From Mauremys mutica (taxonomy: Eukaryota > Chordata > Testudines > Geoemydidae), in assembly GCF_020497125.1 (NCBI RefSeq), contig NC_059077.1, positions 35,043,340-35,107,339 of the forward strand: a stretch of 64,000 bases of DNA, in the 5' to 3' direction. Shown piece by piece: positions 35,280 through 46,510 of the stretch (the stretch's first letter is position 1; each line of letters starts with the position of its first letter). Under the pieces are notes generated by a model, which worked only from the letters and a program-made list of their open reading frames with translations, searched no databases and had not been told where the DNA came from. Both the position numbers and the translations under genes were made by a program.

Positions 35280-35507
35280 ATGGCATCTGCTCAAGATTCC
35301 AGATATGGTCAGAAAGACACGTCTGACCAGAACTTTGATTATATGTTCAAATTGCTCATCATTGGCAACAGCAGTGTCGGGAAAACCTCCTTTTTGTTCC
35401 GTTATGCTGACGATTCCTTTACATCTGCATTCGTAAGCACAGTTGGGATCGATTTCAAAGTCAAAACAGTTTTCAAAAATGAAAAAAGGATTAAACTACA
35501 GATTTGG
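35280..35507 (+). CDS. RAB3C: RAB3C coding exon 2: P-loop and switch I of the Rab3 GTPase
   Basis: The exon encodes 76 residues from [10 protein letters not shown] to KLQIW, after a pyrimidine-rich tract and CAG acceptor (35277-35279), and ends at TGG|gtaagc, both junctions in phase 0. It holds the P-loop GNSSVGKTS (about residues 37-45 of the joined protein), which binds GTP phosphate and Mg2+, and switch I with [10 protein letters not shown] (effector threonine near residue 62). The sequence is nearly identical to Rab3 proteins; the [10 protein letters not shown] stretch and the extra exon 1 peptide favour RAB3C over RAB3A/B/D. The product cycles GDP/GTP on synaptic and secretory vesicles and binds RIM and rabphilin when GTP-bound. 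The DTAGQ switch II, NKxD motif and C-terminal CxC prenylation site must be in later exons. No stop, frameshift or missing key residue is seen. Confidence 0.97.
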
Positions 35508-35611
35508 GTAAGCTGAAAAACACATATGTCCTCTGAATGTTGTGTGTGGTTGTGACACAATATACAGCTATTGTTCTACTTCAGGGTATGCTTCTTTCCA
35601 TGTTCTCTGAT

Positions 35612-35822
35612 CAGGGCCGGCTCCAGGCACCAGCGCAGCAAGCAGGTACCTGGGGTGGGCAATGGAAAGGGGTGGCACGTCCGGCTCTTTGGTGGGAATT
35701 CGGCAGCGGGTCCCTCAGTCCCTCTCGGAGGGAAGGACATGCCACCGAATTGCCGCCAATCGCGGCTTTTTTTTTTTTTTTTTTTGCCGCTTGGGGCGGC
35801 AAAAGCGCTGGACCCGGCCCTG
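35612..35822. mobile_element. hAT MITE, 211 bp, TSD TCTCTGAT, close to RAB3C exon 2
   Basis: The termini are CAGGGCCGGCTCCAGG and inverted GGCCCTG. A perfect 8-bp duplication TCTCTGAT flanks it (35604-35611, 35823-35830). It has an internal T-run of about 20 near 35767. It begins 104 bp after the exon 2 splice donor. Related copies are at 47239, 49462 and (looser) 60311. Confidence 0.9.
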
Positions 35823-35830
35823 TCTCTGAT

Positions 35831-36720
35831 GTAGATTATTTCTAGTACTCTGTATTAATACATATGGCACAGTACTGAAAAACACTCAGCCAGATTTATT
35901 AAGAGCTAACTCCCACTGTAATCTAAACCTAAATACCTTTACAAATCTGGCCCTAGAGCTCTTTTCTGCATTATCCAATTGTCTAATATATTAAAATGTG
36001 TGGTTATTTTTTGCTCAAATGCAGCAGAATTCACATTCTGTAGTAGATCCCCTGAGAAACACAACAGGAGACATTCCTGGCAAATTCACATGTGTACGAA
36101 TGGACTATCTTAGATGTACAGTAAATACTGAGGACTGTCCTGAAATACCGGTAATGGTCTGTCTCCTTCCCACAAAATGAAGGAAATTCTGAATCCAGGA
36201 GCTACAGTAGAGGGTCTATGGAAAGACTTTTCCTTCCACTTACATGGCTGGAAAGGAGCAAACGTGGGAAAACAGAAGAGACCATTTGACAGTTCTGCTG
36301 GCTGGGAGCTTGCAGAAACCCTTCTGTGTAGATGGGGCTGTTCAGTTCAGGAATGGGAGGAAGCATGTCAGAAACAGGGAAGTCTGATGCCAGGGGGCAG
36401 GTGTTCTCTGTGGCAAGCGTCTCTCAGACCCCCGAGGATATTCCAGTGGATATTTATGCGGAAGTTGCTGATGCTCATAGTAACATTAAGTCCTGCTCCA
36501 ACCCCTTTGCAGAGATTGGCATAGCCCAAACAGAGGAGACAATGTTAGCAGAGCTCCTAAGGAATCCATATGGCCAAGGCTGGGGAAAAAGGGCTGGGCA
36601 TCCCATTAGCATTAATGCTTCCTTTCCATGTAGTTCCTGGTGATCTGAGGCTTTTAAAACCTTGCCCCAGGTCTCCTCCATGAATCCTCCCTAGTAAGTC
36701 AAGCCCTACTGAGAGGAACA
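35831..36720. other. Intron 2 stretch, nothing recognised
   Basis: Short unrelated frames only. Confidence 0.4.
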
Positions 36721-36721
36721 T

Positions 36722-36800
36722 TGAGGCCTTGTCTATACAAGAAAAATGCCTCGTGTTAGAACACATTTACTAACATGATATTAAACTTGATTTCACCTTT
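36722..36800. repeat. DNA-transposon end fragment
   Basis: GAGGCCTTGTCTATACAAG resembles the termini of turtle MITEs of the gtctacact group. No matching right end was located. Confidence 0.3.
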
Positions 36801-37589
36801 AGGATGGACAAGGACAAGTCATGTTTAAAATCATTTTAGATGATCATTGCTAACCCTGCAGTGCCCCAGGATTAACTATGACCTGACCAGCTAAAACATT
36901 TTTGACATCATTGTAGATAAAGTGTATTAACAGGTTTTCTAACATGATGAATATCCCTGGGTAGATATGGTATATAAAGCCACCCATTGTTCTGTGGTCC
37001 CCCTGAGACAGGGCCGCATCATCTTTGTCTCTTAATTTCCTTGCTTTTATCAATTTAGGTCATATCCTTAACATGATTATAACATACAATGCTGACATTA
37101 GTTAATTGCTTGCAGTGCATGCTCTTTCACAGTAATGACATGGCAAGCTCACAGCAGCACCTTTGGAAACTATGATGATTACATGGTAATTCATGTTGAC
37201 ACAACCTCATTATCTCCTGATAATAGAGCAGTAAAATTGTATTTCTATTATAGTCTTTATACAGTTCTCCTTCATTTTTTTTAAAAATCACAAAGTGGCC
37301 TCTACAATAGATTTAATTGGTCATGTCTCTCCTTACAAAAGCGGCAACATTCGTTTACAACATTATAGTAATGTGTATAGTTTGACACCAACATATTTCT
37401 CATCATACTTCTTCATTGTAGACTATGAATACGTACTTGGTTTAAAGGAGTCTATTAATCTGAATGATCTACAAAGTGACATAGAGAAGCTGGCTTTTGG
37501 AGATGCACGCTAGCCACCTAGAATAAGCCTCCTGTTCTATCAAAACAGGCACCTCCATTGTTGTGGTGGTTTGCATTACAGTATCTGCA

Positions 37590-37835
37590 GAAGGCCGCTG
37601 TACTGAGATAGGGGCCACCATTGTGCTAAGCACTCGGTGAATACACCCTATGAGACAGCCCCTGCTCCAAAAGCTTGTAATCTAAGTGGACAAGCCACAC
37701 AAAGAGTGGGAGAGGAAACAGAGGGGAAATGACATGTCCAAGACCACATAGTGGCAGTGGCAGAGCCATAGAACTTAGATCTTCTGATGCCTACTCTAGG
37801 GCTCTCTTCACTAGACCATGCTGCCTCTCATCATT
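37590..37835 (+). repeat. Ancient interspersed repeat
   Basis: The chain caccattgtgctaagcactc, gtaatctaagtggacaagcc, gtggcagtggcagagccata, ctagaccatgctgcctctc matches an old amniote repeat that also appears in pieces near 8615, 16660, 24520, 40495 and 59880. Family name not assigned. Confidence 0.55.
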
Positions 37836-38570
37836 TGGTTGTATGAAACTTTTAATGCTGTATCTTAGAAAACCTTGTCACTGCACATTGAACCAATATA
37901 GTGTCTGTTATTTTAGATTTAGTGTTTTGCAGTATATCATTTGTGTTGCCCTTAGGTATGCTAGAGTAAAACTGTATGGCTGTTGAACCCCTGAAGCCCT
38001 CATATATAATATCTCCCAGGAAACTATTCCAGGGAGCACGTTTTTAAATAAATGGATTATTTTTACCTCCTCTCATAAACTGTATTGACAGCCATACTAT
38101 TCTTGGTATGAAGTATCTAGATATGTAGCATCATATTGTATTGTACTTCGTTATTTTTATTTGACTACAGAATGTCTTTTTGAAACAAATGGTATTCCTG
38201 CACCATTCAGTTCAGTTTCAAACGTCATGTTAGTAACACTGCATTGACTACATGAAGCACGGAGTTGGGTGAATCACAGCAAACATGATCAGATGTTCTT
38301 TCTAGGGAGATATATGCATTGGCCTACAATGCTCCCTTGAACTTCAGTGGCAAAACACTGTGACTTTAACATATATGAAATCAAAGTGTGCTGGCAAATC
38401 TCACTTATTTTGACCAACCAAACCAAATTAGAAACTAAAAGCAATTTTTAAGTATCAGTTCTGAACAATGAGATGGAGACTAAAATGCTTTGCAATGAGT
38501 AGCATATGGAGTCCCACTATGCTGTTCTTGCGGGGAACTAAAATGTTATACAGGTCACTAGAGCCACCAA
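37836..38570. other. Intron 2 stretch, nothing recognised
   Basis: AT-rich; no exon or repeat boundary identified before the CR1 fragment. Confidence 0.4.
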
Positions 38571-38571
38571 A

Positions 38572-38925
38572 GTTCCTTCTTGGAGTCCCCTTCAACTACC
38601 TGAAAGGGGATCCCAAAGAGGATGGCTCTAGACTGTTCTCAGTGGTAGCAGATGACAGAACAAGGAGTAATGGTCTCAAGTTGCCCTGGAGGAGGTTTAG
38701 GTTGGATATTAGGAAAAACTTTTTCACTAGGAGAGTGGTGAAGCACTGGAATGGGTTACCTAGGGAGATGGTGGAATCTTCTTCCTTAGAGGTTTTTAAG
38801 GTCAGGCTTGACGAAGCCCTGGCTGGGATGATTTAATTGGGGATTGGTCCTGCTTTGAGCAGGAGGTTGGACTAGATGACCTCCTGAGGTCCCTTCCAAA
38901 CCTGATAGTCTATTATGTCATCTGT
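38572..38925 (+). pseudogene. CR1 LINE 3' end with C-terminal ORF2 remnant
   Basis: An open stretch encodes [20 protein letters not shown] and then [20 protein letters not shown], the CR1 ORF2 C-terminus. The 3' UTR reads ggtcctgctttgagcaggag and ends at ccttccaaacctgatagtc. It is 5'-truncated. The 3' UTR is nearly the same as the tail of the SINE at 5196-5389. Confidence 0.9.
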
Positions 38926-40490
38926 CCCATATGTTCTCATTACTATGCTTTAACCATTCATTTTGACATGTTTAGGCCTTAGTTCCTTAAGCTACTTACA
39001 CATGTGCCTAATTTAAGCATGTTAGAAGTCCCATTGCAGTCAGTGGAACTAGAATATTGACTTGATGTCAGTGGGACTATTCACATGTGTGACTACTTTG
39101 CTGAACAGTGGCCTTATCAAAGCCTAATTGTCTTCCCTATATTCCATCAGTTTTCTGGTGCCAGTAGGTTTGTATGCTTCTCTTTTACCCAATCTCTCAG
39201 TGCTCAGAATCCTTTTTAATGAACCTAGTCCTCAGTGTTCTAAATGAAATAGACTGTAAATTTCCAGCTATAAAAAAACCACCACCACAGAAAACACCAA
39301 CTTGCATTAAACTAGAGTTAAAATGTCAAGTGCATATCAGTAACTTGGTGGTAAAATCCATATAATAATGCTGTAGTCAATAAACAAAACACATAAACAA
39401 ATTAACAAAAAACTACTAATAATTGAGAAACTCATTTGAAGCTTCTGGGACAAATTTATTTCTTGTGCTAAGACATGGCAAAAAAGCATGAGAAAATTTT
39501 TAAGGGTATGATTGACACTTAGAAAAAAAGCCCTTTCTTATCAAAGCATGAATAACACTTAGGAAAAAAAGAAGTCCCCTTTCTTACAAACATCTGATGC
39601 AAGCCACCTCACATTTGGTAAAAACAAATTGTCCTCTGGCTAGATTCTGCCCTGTGTATGGCTAGTCTGTACTGGGTGCAAGGCAGCAGGTTTAAGGTGC
39701 TCACAATTCCTGCTCAGCCACAAATCCCAAAAGGAGCCAATGTAACCCCATTAGTGGGCAGTGCTGGTTGATGAAGAACATGAACATGATGGCCAGAGGA
39801 TATATTTATCCAGTGCCTCACCTGGGCAGCTGTAGCATGTGCTGCTACTATGAAACCCTAGTCATAACTTAAAACAGCCCTCTGTTTGGTGGAATCCTTG
39901 TGGGAGGGCAGCAGTGCCATCACAACTTGCCTTTGCTGTGAGTGAATCCCTTCTGGGGCCCAGCTGCCCCTGCTACTGCAGTGAATCTAAATCAGTGGAA
40001 CTACTAGCTTGAATAAGGCTTGTAGGATTGGGCCTTTTGGACACACTGTCATGCTATTCCATGTAGTGCTCCCTAGGCATTGTCCTGGTCTCCTCCATCT
40101 AAATGCAAGTCACATAAGGGTCTTTTATTCTGGCATACTGTATTTCTCAGTGATATTTGTGTTCATGAATCATTATTTTTCCAAGCTGTTTTTGTAGAGC
40201 CTGTCTGAGATGTTTGGGGTTTTCAACAACAGATGCTAAGAATTCACACAGGGAAGAAAAGCCCATTAGCTTGCACATTGCATGCTAATAAGATATCCCT
40301 AAACAGATAAATATTATGCTTTTATGTTACACAGAGAACTGTCATTATAATCTTGAGGGAATATTTCATCCAAATGTAGCATGGGGGACTTCAGTAACTT
40401 CCAGAAATCGTCTGTTTCATTTAATTAAGACAGACATCCTCATTTTCCTTTATCTTCCACTGACCTGTTCAAGACTCTGCCCCTTACCCC
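38926..40490. other. Intron 2 stretch, one hairpin-type remnant
   Basis: Near 38985-39095, cccattgcagtcagtggaac and tgatgtcagtgggactattc recall the hairpin MITE family. No exon recognised. Confidence 0.4.
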
Positions 40491-40494
40491 TCTT

Positions 40495-40600
40495 CTTTTA
40501 TTTTATTTCTATTACAGTAGCACCTGGAACAGTAATCAAACTCAGGGTCCCACTGTGCTAGGGCCTGTACAGACAAATAGCAAAGAAGTTAGTCCTTCCC
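40495..40600 (+). repeat. Ancient interspersed repeat, fragment
   Basis: attacagtagcacctggaac and gtcccactgtgctagggcctg match the family of 37590-37835. Confidence 0.55.
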
Positions 40601-41735
40601 TGAGGGTACTCACCATTGACATGTCAGAGAGGAGGCAATAGGTGGGAAAGAGAGACAGTTGGATGGGGGGTGAGTGAGAAGATGAGGTAACAAATGAACA
40701 GTTTATCAGTAAAATAGAAGCTTCAGCTCACCATTCAACACCACATGGTACCGATTAAAAGGCATCCCAGCAGAGGTAGGTGTAAGTGTGCATTTAAAAG
40801 AGGATATGGTGGGGGATGGGGGGGTTTTACTCATGCATGGGGGTGGTGTGGGAGAAAGATCAGAGAGGTTTGAGGGAGAAGAGGACAAGCAGGTGATCAG
40901 AGCCGATACCATTAACTAAGCAAATGTGGGAGTGTGCATATGCTAAATTTTCCTTTTGACAACAAGTAATCCATGCAAATCTGGCTCTGTGCAAATCCCC
41001 CTGAAGAAGGGATTATGGGTGTGTCCCTGCAATCCTGGTAGAGACAAAACAGAAGTCTGTACAGTTTGCCTGTGCAAGAAATGCCAGATTGGGCCTTGTT
41101 TTGGGGGTAAAGTATACACAAATCCACTATCCACAGGCCACATGTTGTTTCCAAGAACACAAGGCTAGTGTTTTATGTGTGTAGATCCAGGGCCTGATCC
41201 TGCCAGGTGATGAGCAATCCTTGGTGAGATGCAGAACACTCTCAGCTTGTGAGTTTAGTGGGAAGAGAGGGTACTTGGCACCTGGCAGGAGAGCCTTAGC
41301 ATCTTTCAAAGTCTGCACCTACACAGGTGTCGAAGAATAAAATAACCTTATTATAGAACTTTGGAATAACAAGCCAGGACAAGCACACCCACTTTGAGAA
41401 GTTCACTGAATATAACCTCTAGTCCAATAGCTATCCACCATCCCCAGCCCTCTGGCTAAAAGTCTGAGGTAGCCAGAAGGATCCCTTGTACAATATGGGG
41501 AGTGGGTTAACTTTTCATGTCCTTGCTTCCAAAGACTGGCAGTATGCAAATTTTAACAACAATTCTCAATTAAAAGATTTGGCCAATGTAGTTTCTTTCT
41601 CTTACTCAAGAAAATGTATTAGACTTTAGTATATCACATTTTTCTGATGTAACCAAACACTTTGTATTCTAAGGTGAACAAAACAAGTATCTGCATTTCA
41701 ATGCAACATTTTCGCTGGATTTCAAATCAGACCAT
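40601..41735. other. Intron 2 stretch, nothing recognised
   Basis: Short overlapping frames on both strands look like chance. Confidence 0.4.
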
Positions 41736-41739
41736 CTCA

Positions 41740-42415
41740 TGAAAATAATAAACACAACAATCCTGGCCACGAGACAAACACCACAAGACAGAACATAGAA
41801 CACACAACATAGAACTCACGGACAGTCCTCCTCCGATACCCCAATAGAGATTTCAAAAGGTCTCATACCTCTCATGTGGCGCCATGGGGTTCGAAGGGGA
41901 ATGATCCGTAGTAGCCGTCTGTGGGTCCGTGGGCGTTGCCATCCCGGATGAGCCCCCAAATTGTCGAAGAAAAACTCAGTTCTCGCTTTTTGTTTGGGTG
42001 CAGCAAAATCAAATACTTTATTATTTTCTCCAGTAATTACAATGGAGGGAGAGAGTGCCATAGGACACAGGGTCGCCCCAGTCCTGGACAGGTCTCTCAA
42101 CTGGTAAACAATTACATCAAGCCTTTATACCTTTGTTACAGACAATTTCTAGCAATCCTGGAGACATTAAAGGAAAACATTTGCATTTGTTTATACATAA
42201 GCCTATTCGCTATCTTATTTGTCTTCAATACTAGAACAAAAACAAGGCTGCATTTTACAAGGCCGTAATGACTTTTCACACAATTCACTCTGTACCACAT
42301 TATCTTATTTCTACATATCTCACAGCATTAGGATCAGAGCCTAACTCCTGCTAAATTAGCTAACATACATTAAGATCCCTCAAACCTTTATTAATTATTT
42401 CTTGGCTTCCACACA
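41740..42415 (-). mobile_element. Gammaretrovirus-like ERV fragment: LTR, tRNA-Pro primer-binding site and leader
   Basis: On the minus strand an LTR of about 454 bp (42415 down to 41962) starts TGTGTGGAAG and ends TTCTTCGACA. It has a TATA-like GGTATAAAGGC near 42122-42132 and an AATAAAG signal near 42018. Directly after it lies an 18-base site (41941-41958) that matches the tRNA-Pro primer-binding site at 17 positions. The remaining ~200 bp look like an untranslated leader, with GTGAGT at about 41818-41823 as a possible splice donor. No gag, pol or env is present, so this is a defective remnant. The left edge and LTR start are estimates. Confidence 0.75.
41941..41958 (-). other. Retroviral primer-binding site, tRNA-Pro type
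   Basis: It is three bases from the LTR end (TTTGGGGG spacing, as in gammaretroviruses). One base differs from the standard 18-nt proline-tRNA complement. Confidence 0.8.
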
Positions 42416-43030
42416 GGATACACAAATTATCTTCGCTAAGGGTAGAACTAAAATAAATGTTTTCAGCATTAGAATAGTTATAGCTTTTGCTGCTGAAATT
42501 GCCCTTTGTTGTGTAATGTTAACATTGTTTACATTTCCCTGACATTTCTTCTCTCTTGCTATCAACTTTTCCTGAGATTGAGAGACACATTGACTCTTCT
42601 GATGTGCAAAATGGCAAGACATGTAAAGCTACTTGGTTGTCTAAAGTCTATTCGAAGACAAGCTTCAGAATGTTAATATTTCTGCTTTATGTAGTTATAA
42701 AGATCATGGTTATTTTTGTTTGTTTCTTTTCAGAACTTTTCATTCCTCCTGCATTACTTTCAGAATATTCTTATTTGCGTAGATACATACTGAAACTTCT
42801 GATTGTCTTCCAGCTGGACCATCCGTTATTCCAGCTGAAGTTGTGTTGTTAGGCAGTTGTGTGGCTTCGGAGATTGGTAGTAGGTACAGACCCTCTCAGC
42901 TCTAGGGTGCTGGTGTAAATGAGCTCAGGCTAGTAGTAATCAATAGTTGTGTCCAGCTGATGGCTAGTTTGGTGGTCTCAATCCAATCCACATGTGTCCA
43001 CACTGCAAACACCAGCTTCCACAACTGGTA
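42416..43030. other. Intron 2 stretch, nothing recognised
   Basis: AT-rich. No retroviral coding sequence was seen upstream (to the right) of the LTR. Confidence 0.4.
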
Positions 43031-43035
43031 CTGAA

Positions 43036-43160
43036 GCCCTGATCTTGCAAACACTTATTCACATACTTAACTTTAATCGTGTAAGCAGGCCACTGATTTT
43101 GTTAGTGCTAGCATGTGCTTAAAGTTAAGCATATGCATAAGTGTTTGTAGGATTGTGGCC
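43036..43160. repeat. Hairpin MITE, about 125 bp
   Basis: Arms 43036-43080 and 43117-43160 are inverted: cttgcaaacacttattcaca against tatgcataagtgtttgtagg, and cttaacttta against taaagttaag. The loop is about 36 bp. Confidence 0.7.
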
Positions 43161-43622
43161 AAAGACACTTTGGAGAATGTGAGGAAGCTTCTGCTGCTAC
43201 TATTCTGTAGATAAACATCAAGCCAGCAGCTTTCATAAATACTAAGTCCCACTTCTTGTCCATATTCATTAGTGTTTTAATGGATTTTGAGATTCTTGTG
43301 TGGAAGAAATTTTCCTTATCTGCTGTGTAGTCCTAGATGCATTACGTGTGTTCCAGCTCTCCTGTGGTCACATCATGCCATGTATCATAGCTGTACTTCT
43401 TATACGCCATGATAGAGCCCTTCATCATCAACAAAGGGACAAGTCTGTATTCAGAGGCAAGGACTAATATGAAACAGAAGGCAGTGCTTAGCATATCTAA
43501 ACATTTCATTAAGGTGCAGAAACATATGTCATCTTAACCTTGCTGTTTAAGTGAAAGTGTCCATGGGGGTTCTTCAGTAGAAAAGTTACTAATTTAAGGC
43601 ATAACCTGGTCATAAATGTAGG

Positions 43623-43906
43623 TATAGGCGCCGACTCTGTGGGTGCTCTGGGGCTGGAGCACCCATGCGGAAAAAAATAGTGGGTGCTTAGCACCCACCG
43701 GCAGCCTCAATGTCTGATCAGCTCCTCCCTCTCTCACTCAGTGCTTCCTGTCCAACATGATCAGCTGTTCAGTGACAAGCAAGAGGCTCTGGGTGGGAGC
43801 AGGTGGAGCAAGGGTGGAACGCGCTTGGGGGAGGGGCAGGAAGGGGTGGGGCAGGAGCCAGAAGAGACGGGTGGGGTGGAGCCTTGGTGGAAAGTCAGCG
43901 CCTCTG
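43623..43906. mobile_element. hAT-like MITE, 284 bp
   Basis: The termini TATAGGCGCCGACT and AGTCAGCGCCTCTG are inverted. Flanking 8-mers AATGTAGG and AATGGAGA agree at 6 of 8. It has an internal palindrome tgggtgcttagcaccca. Confidence 0.65.
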
Positions 43907-43997
43907 AATGGAGAGCTAAAAGGGTCCTTGCTGCAGTATGACTCAGCCAGATTTCCTCACTGGATTTCTGGGAATCAGGGATAGCTCTGCCAGACTT

Positions 43998-44260
43998 TTA
44001 GGGAATGTCTACACTGTAATTAAAAACCTGCGGCTGGCCCGTGCCAGTTGGCTTAGGCTCAGGGGCTGTTTAATTGCAGTGTAGCTGTTCGTGCTTGGGC
44101 TGGAGCCTGGGCTCCAGGACCCTGCGAGGTCGGAGGGTTCCAGGGTTCAGGCTGGAGCCCGAACATCTACAGTACAATTAAACAGACCCTTGGCCTGAGC
44201 ACCAGAAGCCCAAGTCAGCGGGGACGGGTCAGCTCCACGTGTCTAATAGACATACCCTAA
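43998..44260. mobile_element. MITE, 263 bp, TIR TTAGGGTATGTCTA type
   Basis: Termini TTAGGGAATGTCTACACTG and, inverted, TTAGGGTATGTCTATTAG. The interior is a palindrome around cagtgtag. Same family as 6606-6877. Confidence 0.75.
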
Positions 44261-44482
44261 GAGAGTCCAGCTGTATATGACTCCTGTTCAACCTGCCCCA
44301 GCTTTGCCATGACCCCACCCTCAATCCACACCCCTTTGGGGAAGTCAATTGATGAACCATCATGTACCACAAACTCTGCCCCCAGCAACTTTCTAGCTTG
44401 ATCCTATTCATGTACACAAGAATTGGGAGAACACTGCACGAGCTCTTTGAAAAAATGTGGCAGCAGGAAAGTGTATCCAGAG

Positions 44483-45434
44483 TGTTAGGATATAGATATT
44501 CAGGCCTGTCTGCAAAGGCCTATACTTTAAGAATTTAAGTGTATTCTTATCACTTAGCTCGTTATAGAGGTATTAAAGAAAGAATCAAAATCACTGTCTG
44601 TATGTGTAAGGGCCTTCTCTCACTGTGACAGTCTGAGGCCTGGTTCTTAGGCTAAAGCCTTCGGCTAAGCAGCAGAGGCAGCCATAAACTGGGAAGTGTA
44701 TGGTCACATCCTCACATTCCAAACTAGTCACATTGAAATAAGGTGCTATTGGGCTGTTAGGAATACAATCCTGTCCTGATATTCCTGTCACCTCCAGAGA
44801 AAGGGAAGAGCCTAGAAGATGTACAAGGAAACTCAGTTTGATAGCATCCTGTCTGGCAAGAACTCACTTATCAATAGCTGGGATGTGAAATCCTCATTTC
44901 TGTATTGTTCTATCACTGTAGTCTCCACTTCCCTATTGTTTGTCTGTATAATCTGTGTCTGGTTCTGTGATTGTTTCTGTCTGCTGTATAATTAATTTTG
45001 TTGGGTGTAAACCAATTAAGGTGGTGGGATATAATTGTTACAATATGTTAGGATTGGTTAGTTAAATTTCAGTAAAATGATTAAATAAATAAAAAATAAA
45101 TAAATTGGTTAAGGTATAGCTAAGTAGACCTCAAGTTTTACTATATAGTCTGCAGTCAATCAGGAAGTAAGCGGGGAATGAGACCAGGGACTGGGGGAAT
45201 TGGGATGATTTGCTAAGGAGGGGAATGGGAACAGGAACAGGGACACAGGCAAGGCTCTGTGGTGTCAGAGCTGGGAAGGGAGACACTAAGGAAGGAAACT
45301 GGAATCGTGCTTGCTGGAAGTTCACCCCAATAAACATCGAATTGTTTGCACCTTCAGACTTCGGGTATTGTTGCTCTCTGTTCATGCGAGAAGGACCAGG
45401 GAAGTGAGAGGGTGAAGGAATAAGCCCCCTAACT
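44483..45434 (+). mobile_element. Solo LTR, 952 bp, TSD CAGAG
   Basis: It begins TGTTAGGA and ends CCCCCTAACT, with inverted TTAGG/CCTAA. CAGAG flanks both ends (44478-44482, 45435-45439). AATAAA lies at 45329-45334, about 105 bp before the end. The last base is T where LTRs usually have A, probably a point change. No internal genes remain. Confidence 0.82.
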
Positions 45435-45439
45435 CAGAG

Positions 45440-46455
45440 CTTAATATGAATAGAAATATTGTAATTAGTTTGTAATATTTCAGCAAGGTAATTGAAGTAT
45501 ATTTAAGATACCTGTACTGCTGCAATGAATGGATCATCTGCAACCGATAGCTATATGCTAATAAGATTTGTGGTGCACACTAGAACAGAGCATTTCTCTC
45601 TCATTATGTGTGTAGAGAACTATTTGAAGAATCATTTCCACTGGGTATTGTTTGGCATAGACTCTTCTTCGGTTCTCAGTTTAAAAATTAAGGTTCAGAA
45701 CTTTGGGTGGGGTGAATATTCACAGAGCACGAGTCAGGGTGGTGTGTAAGGGTTGTTTAAAGTTGTCCTTTGCTTTCTGGTGCAGCTGTGTGAAACCATC
45801 CTCCCTGTGCAGTGTCGGAGCATTTTGAGGTCAGCTTTAAATGAAACTGGGTTGAAAGGGGCATAAGTGAACATAACCACAAGCCAGGATTAGTTTGGCA
45901 TAAGAGCACCCCCTTTTATCTAACCATGCCCCCTTTTCTCTAGTATTTTGTCAACAGGCCAGGGTGCATGGTATATGAGCCCCTATAAGAGCTCTGTGCC
46001 ACTTCAGGGTAATCCTTACACTAGCTGATCCTCCACGGGCCAGGCATTTAGCTTTTATGAACCCAAGTACAATGAAGGACTATTGCAAAGCAGCCATACT
46101 CTAGATTTAGCTCTGTATCTAGACCAGTACATCTCCTGATTGATTAGTGGTTACGTAAGAAATATCAGTGAAAATATAAGGTTTGTGAGCACTGCACCTG
46201 TTCCTAATAAAGAATTGTTTATTGCCTGTTTCTGCTGCAAGAGAAGGATAATTTGCCTGGCTTGACTGCTCTGAATAATAATATTGTGCCATTTTACCAA
46301 TCCAGCAATAAAGGCAAGTAAATAGAAAGGCAGGGATGTCTTGCTTGTTAACCCAATACAATTGTTATTGTATTTGCTGCTTGTTAGCACCTTTTTTATT
46401 TTTCTCCATAGTTTCTGGCTAGACTGAACTTGTTATATATAATGTTATTTGTTTC
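45440..46455. other. Intron 2 stretch, nothing recognised
   Basis: No exon or repeat boundary found. Confidence 0.4.
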
Positions 46456-46457
46456 TC

Positions 46458-46510
46458 AGGTCATGTCTACACTATAAACTTAAGTCGACCTGTGTTATGT
46501 TTCCTGTTAG
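46458..46510. repeat. DNA-transposon end fragment
   Basis: caggtcatgtctacactataaacttaagtcgac resembles a MITE terminus of the gtctacact group. The rest is missing. Confidence 0.35.

Noticed and set aside
37295..37513. 72-aa frame ending LNDLQSDIEKLAFGDAR
   Set aside because: It looks more protein-like than most, but no family was recognised and no splice sites or repeat context support it.
41816..42100. 94-aa minus-strand frame
   Set aside because: It spans the LTR end, primer-binding site and leader of the retroviral remnant, which is non-coding in this family.
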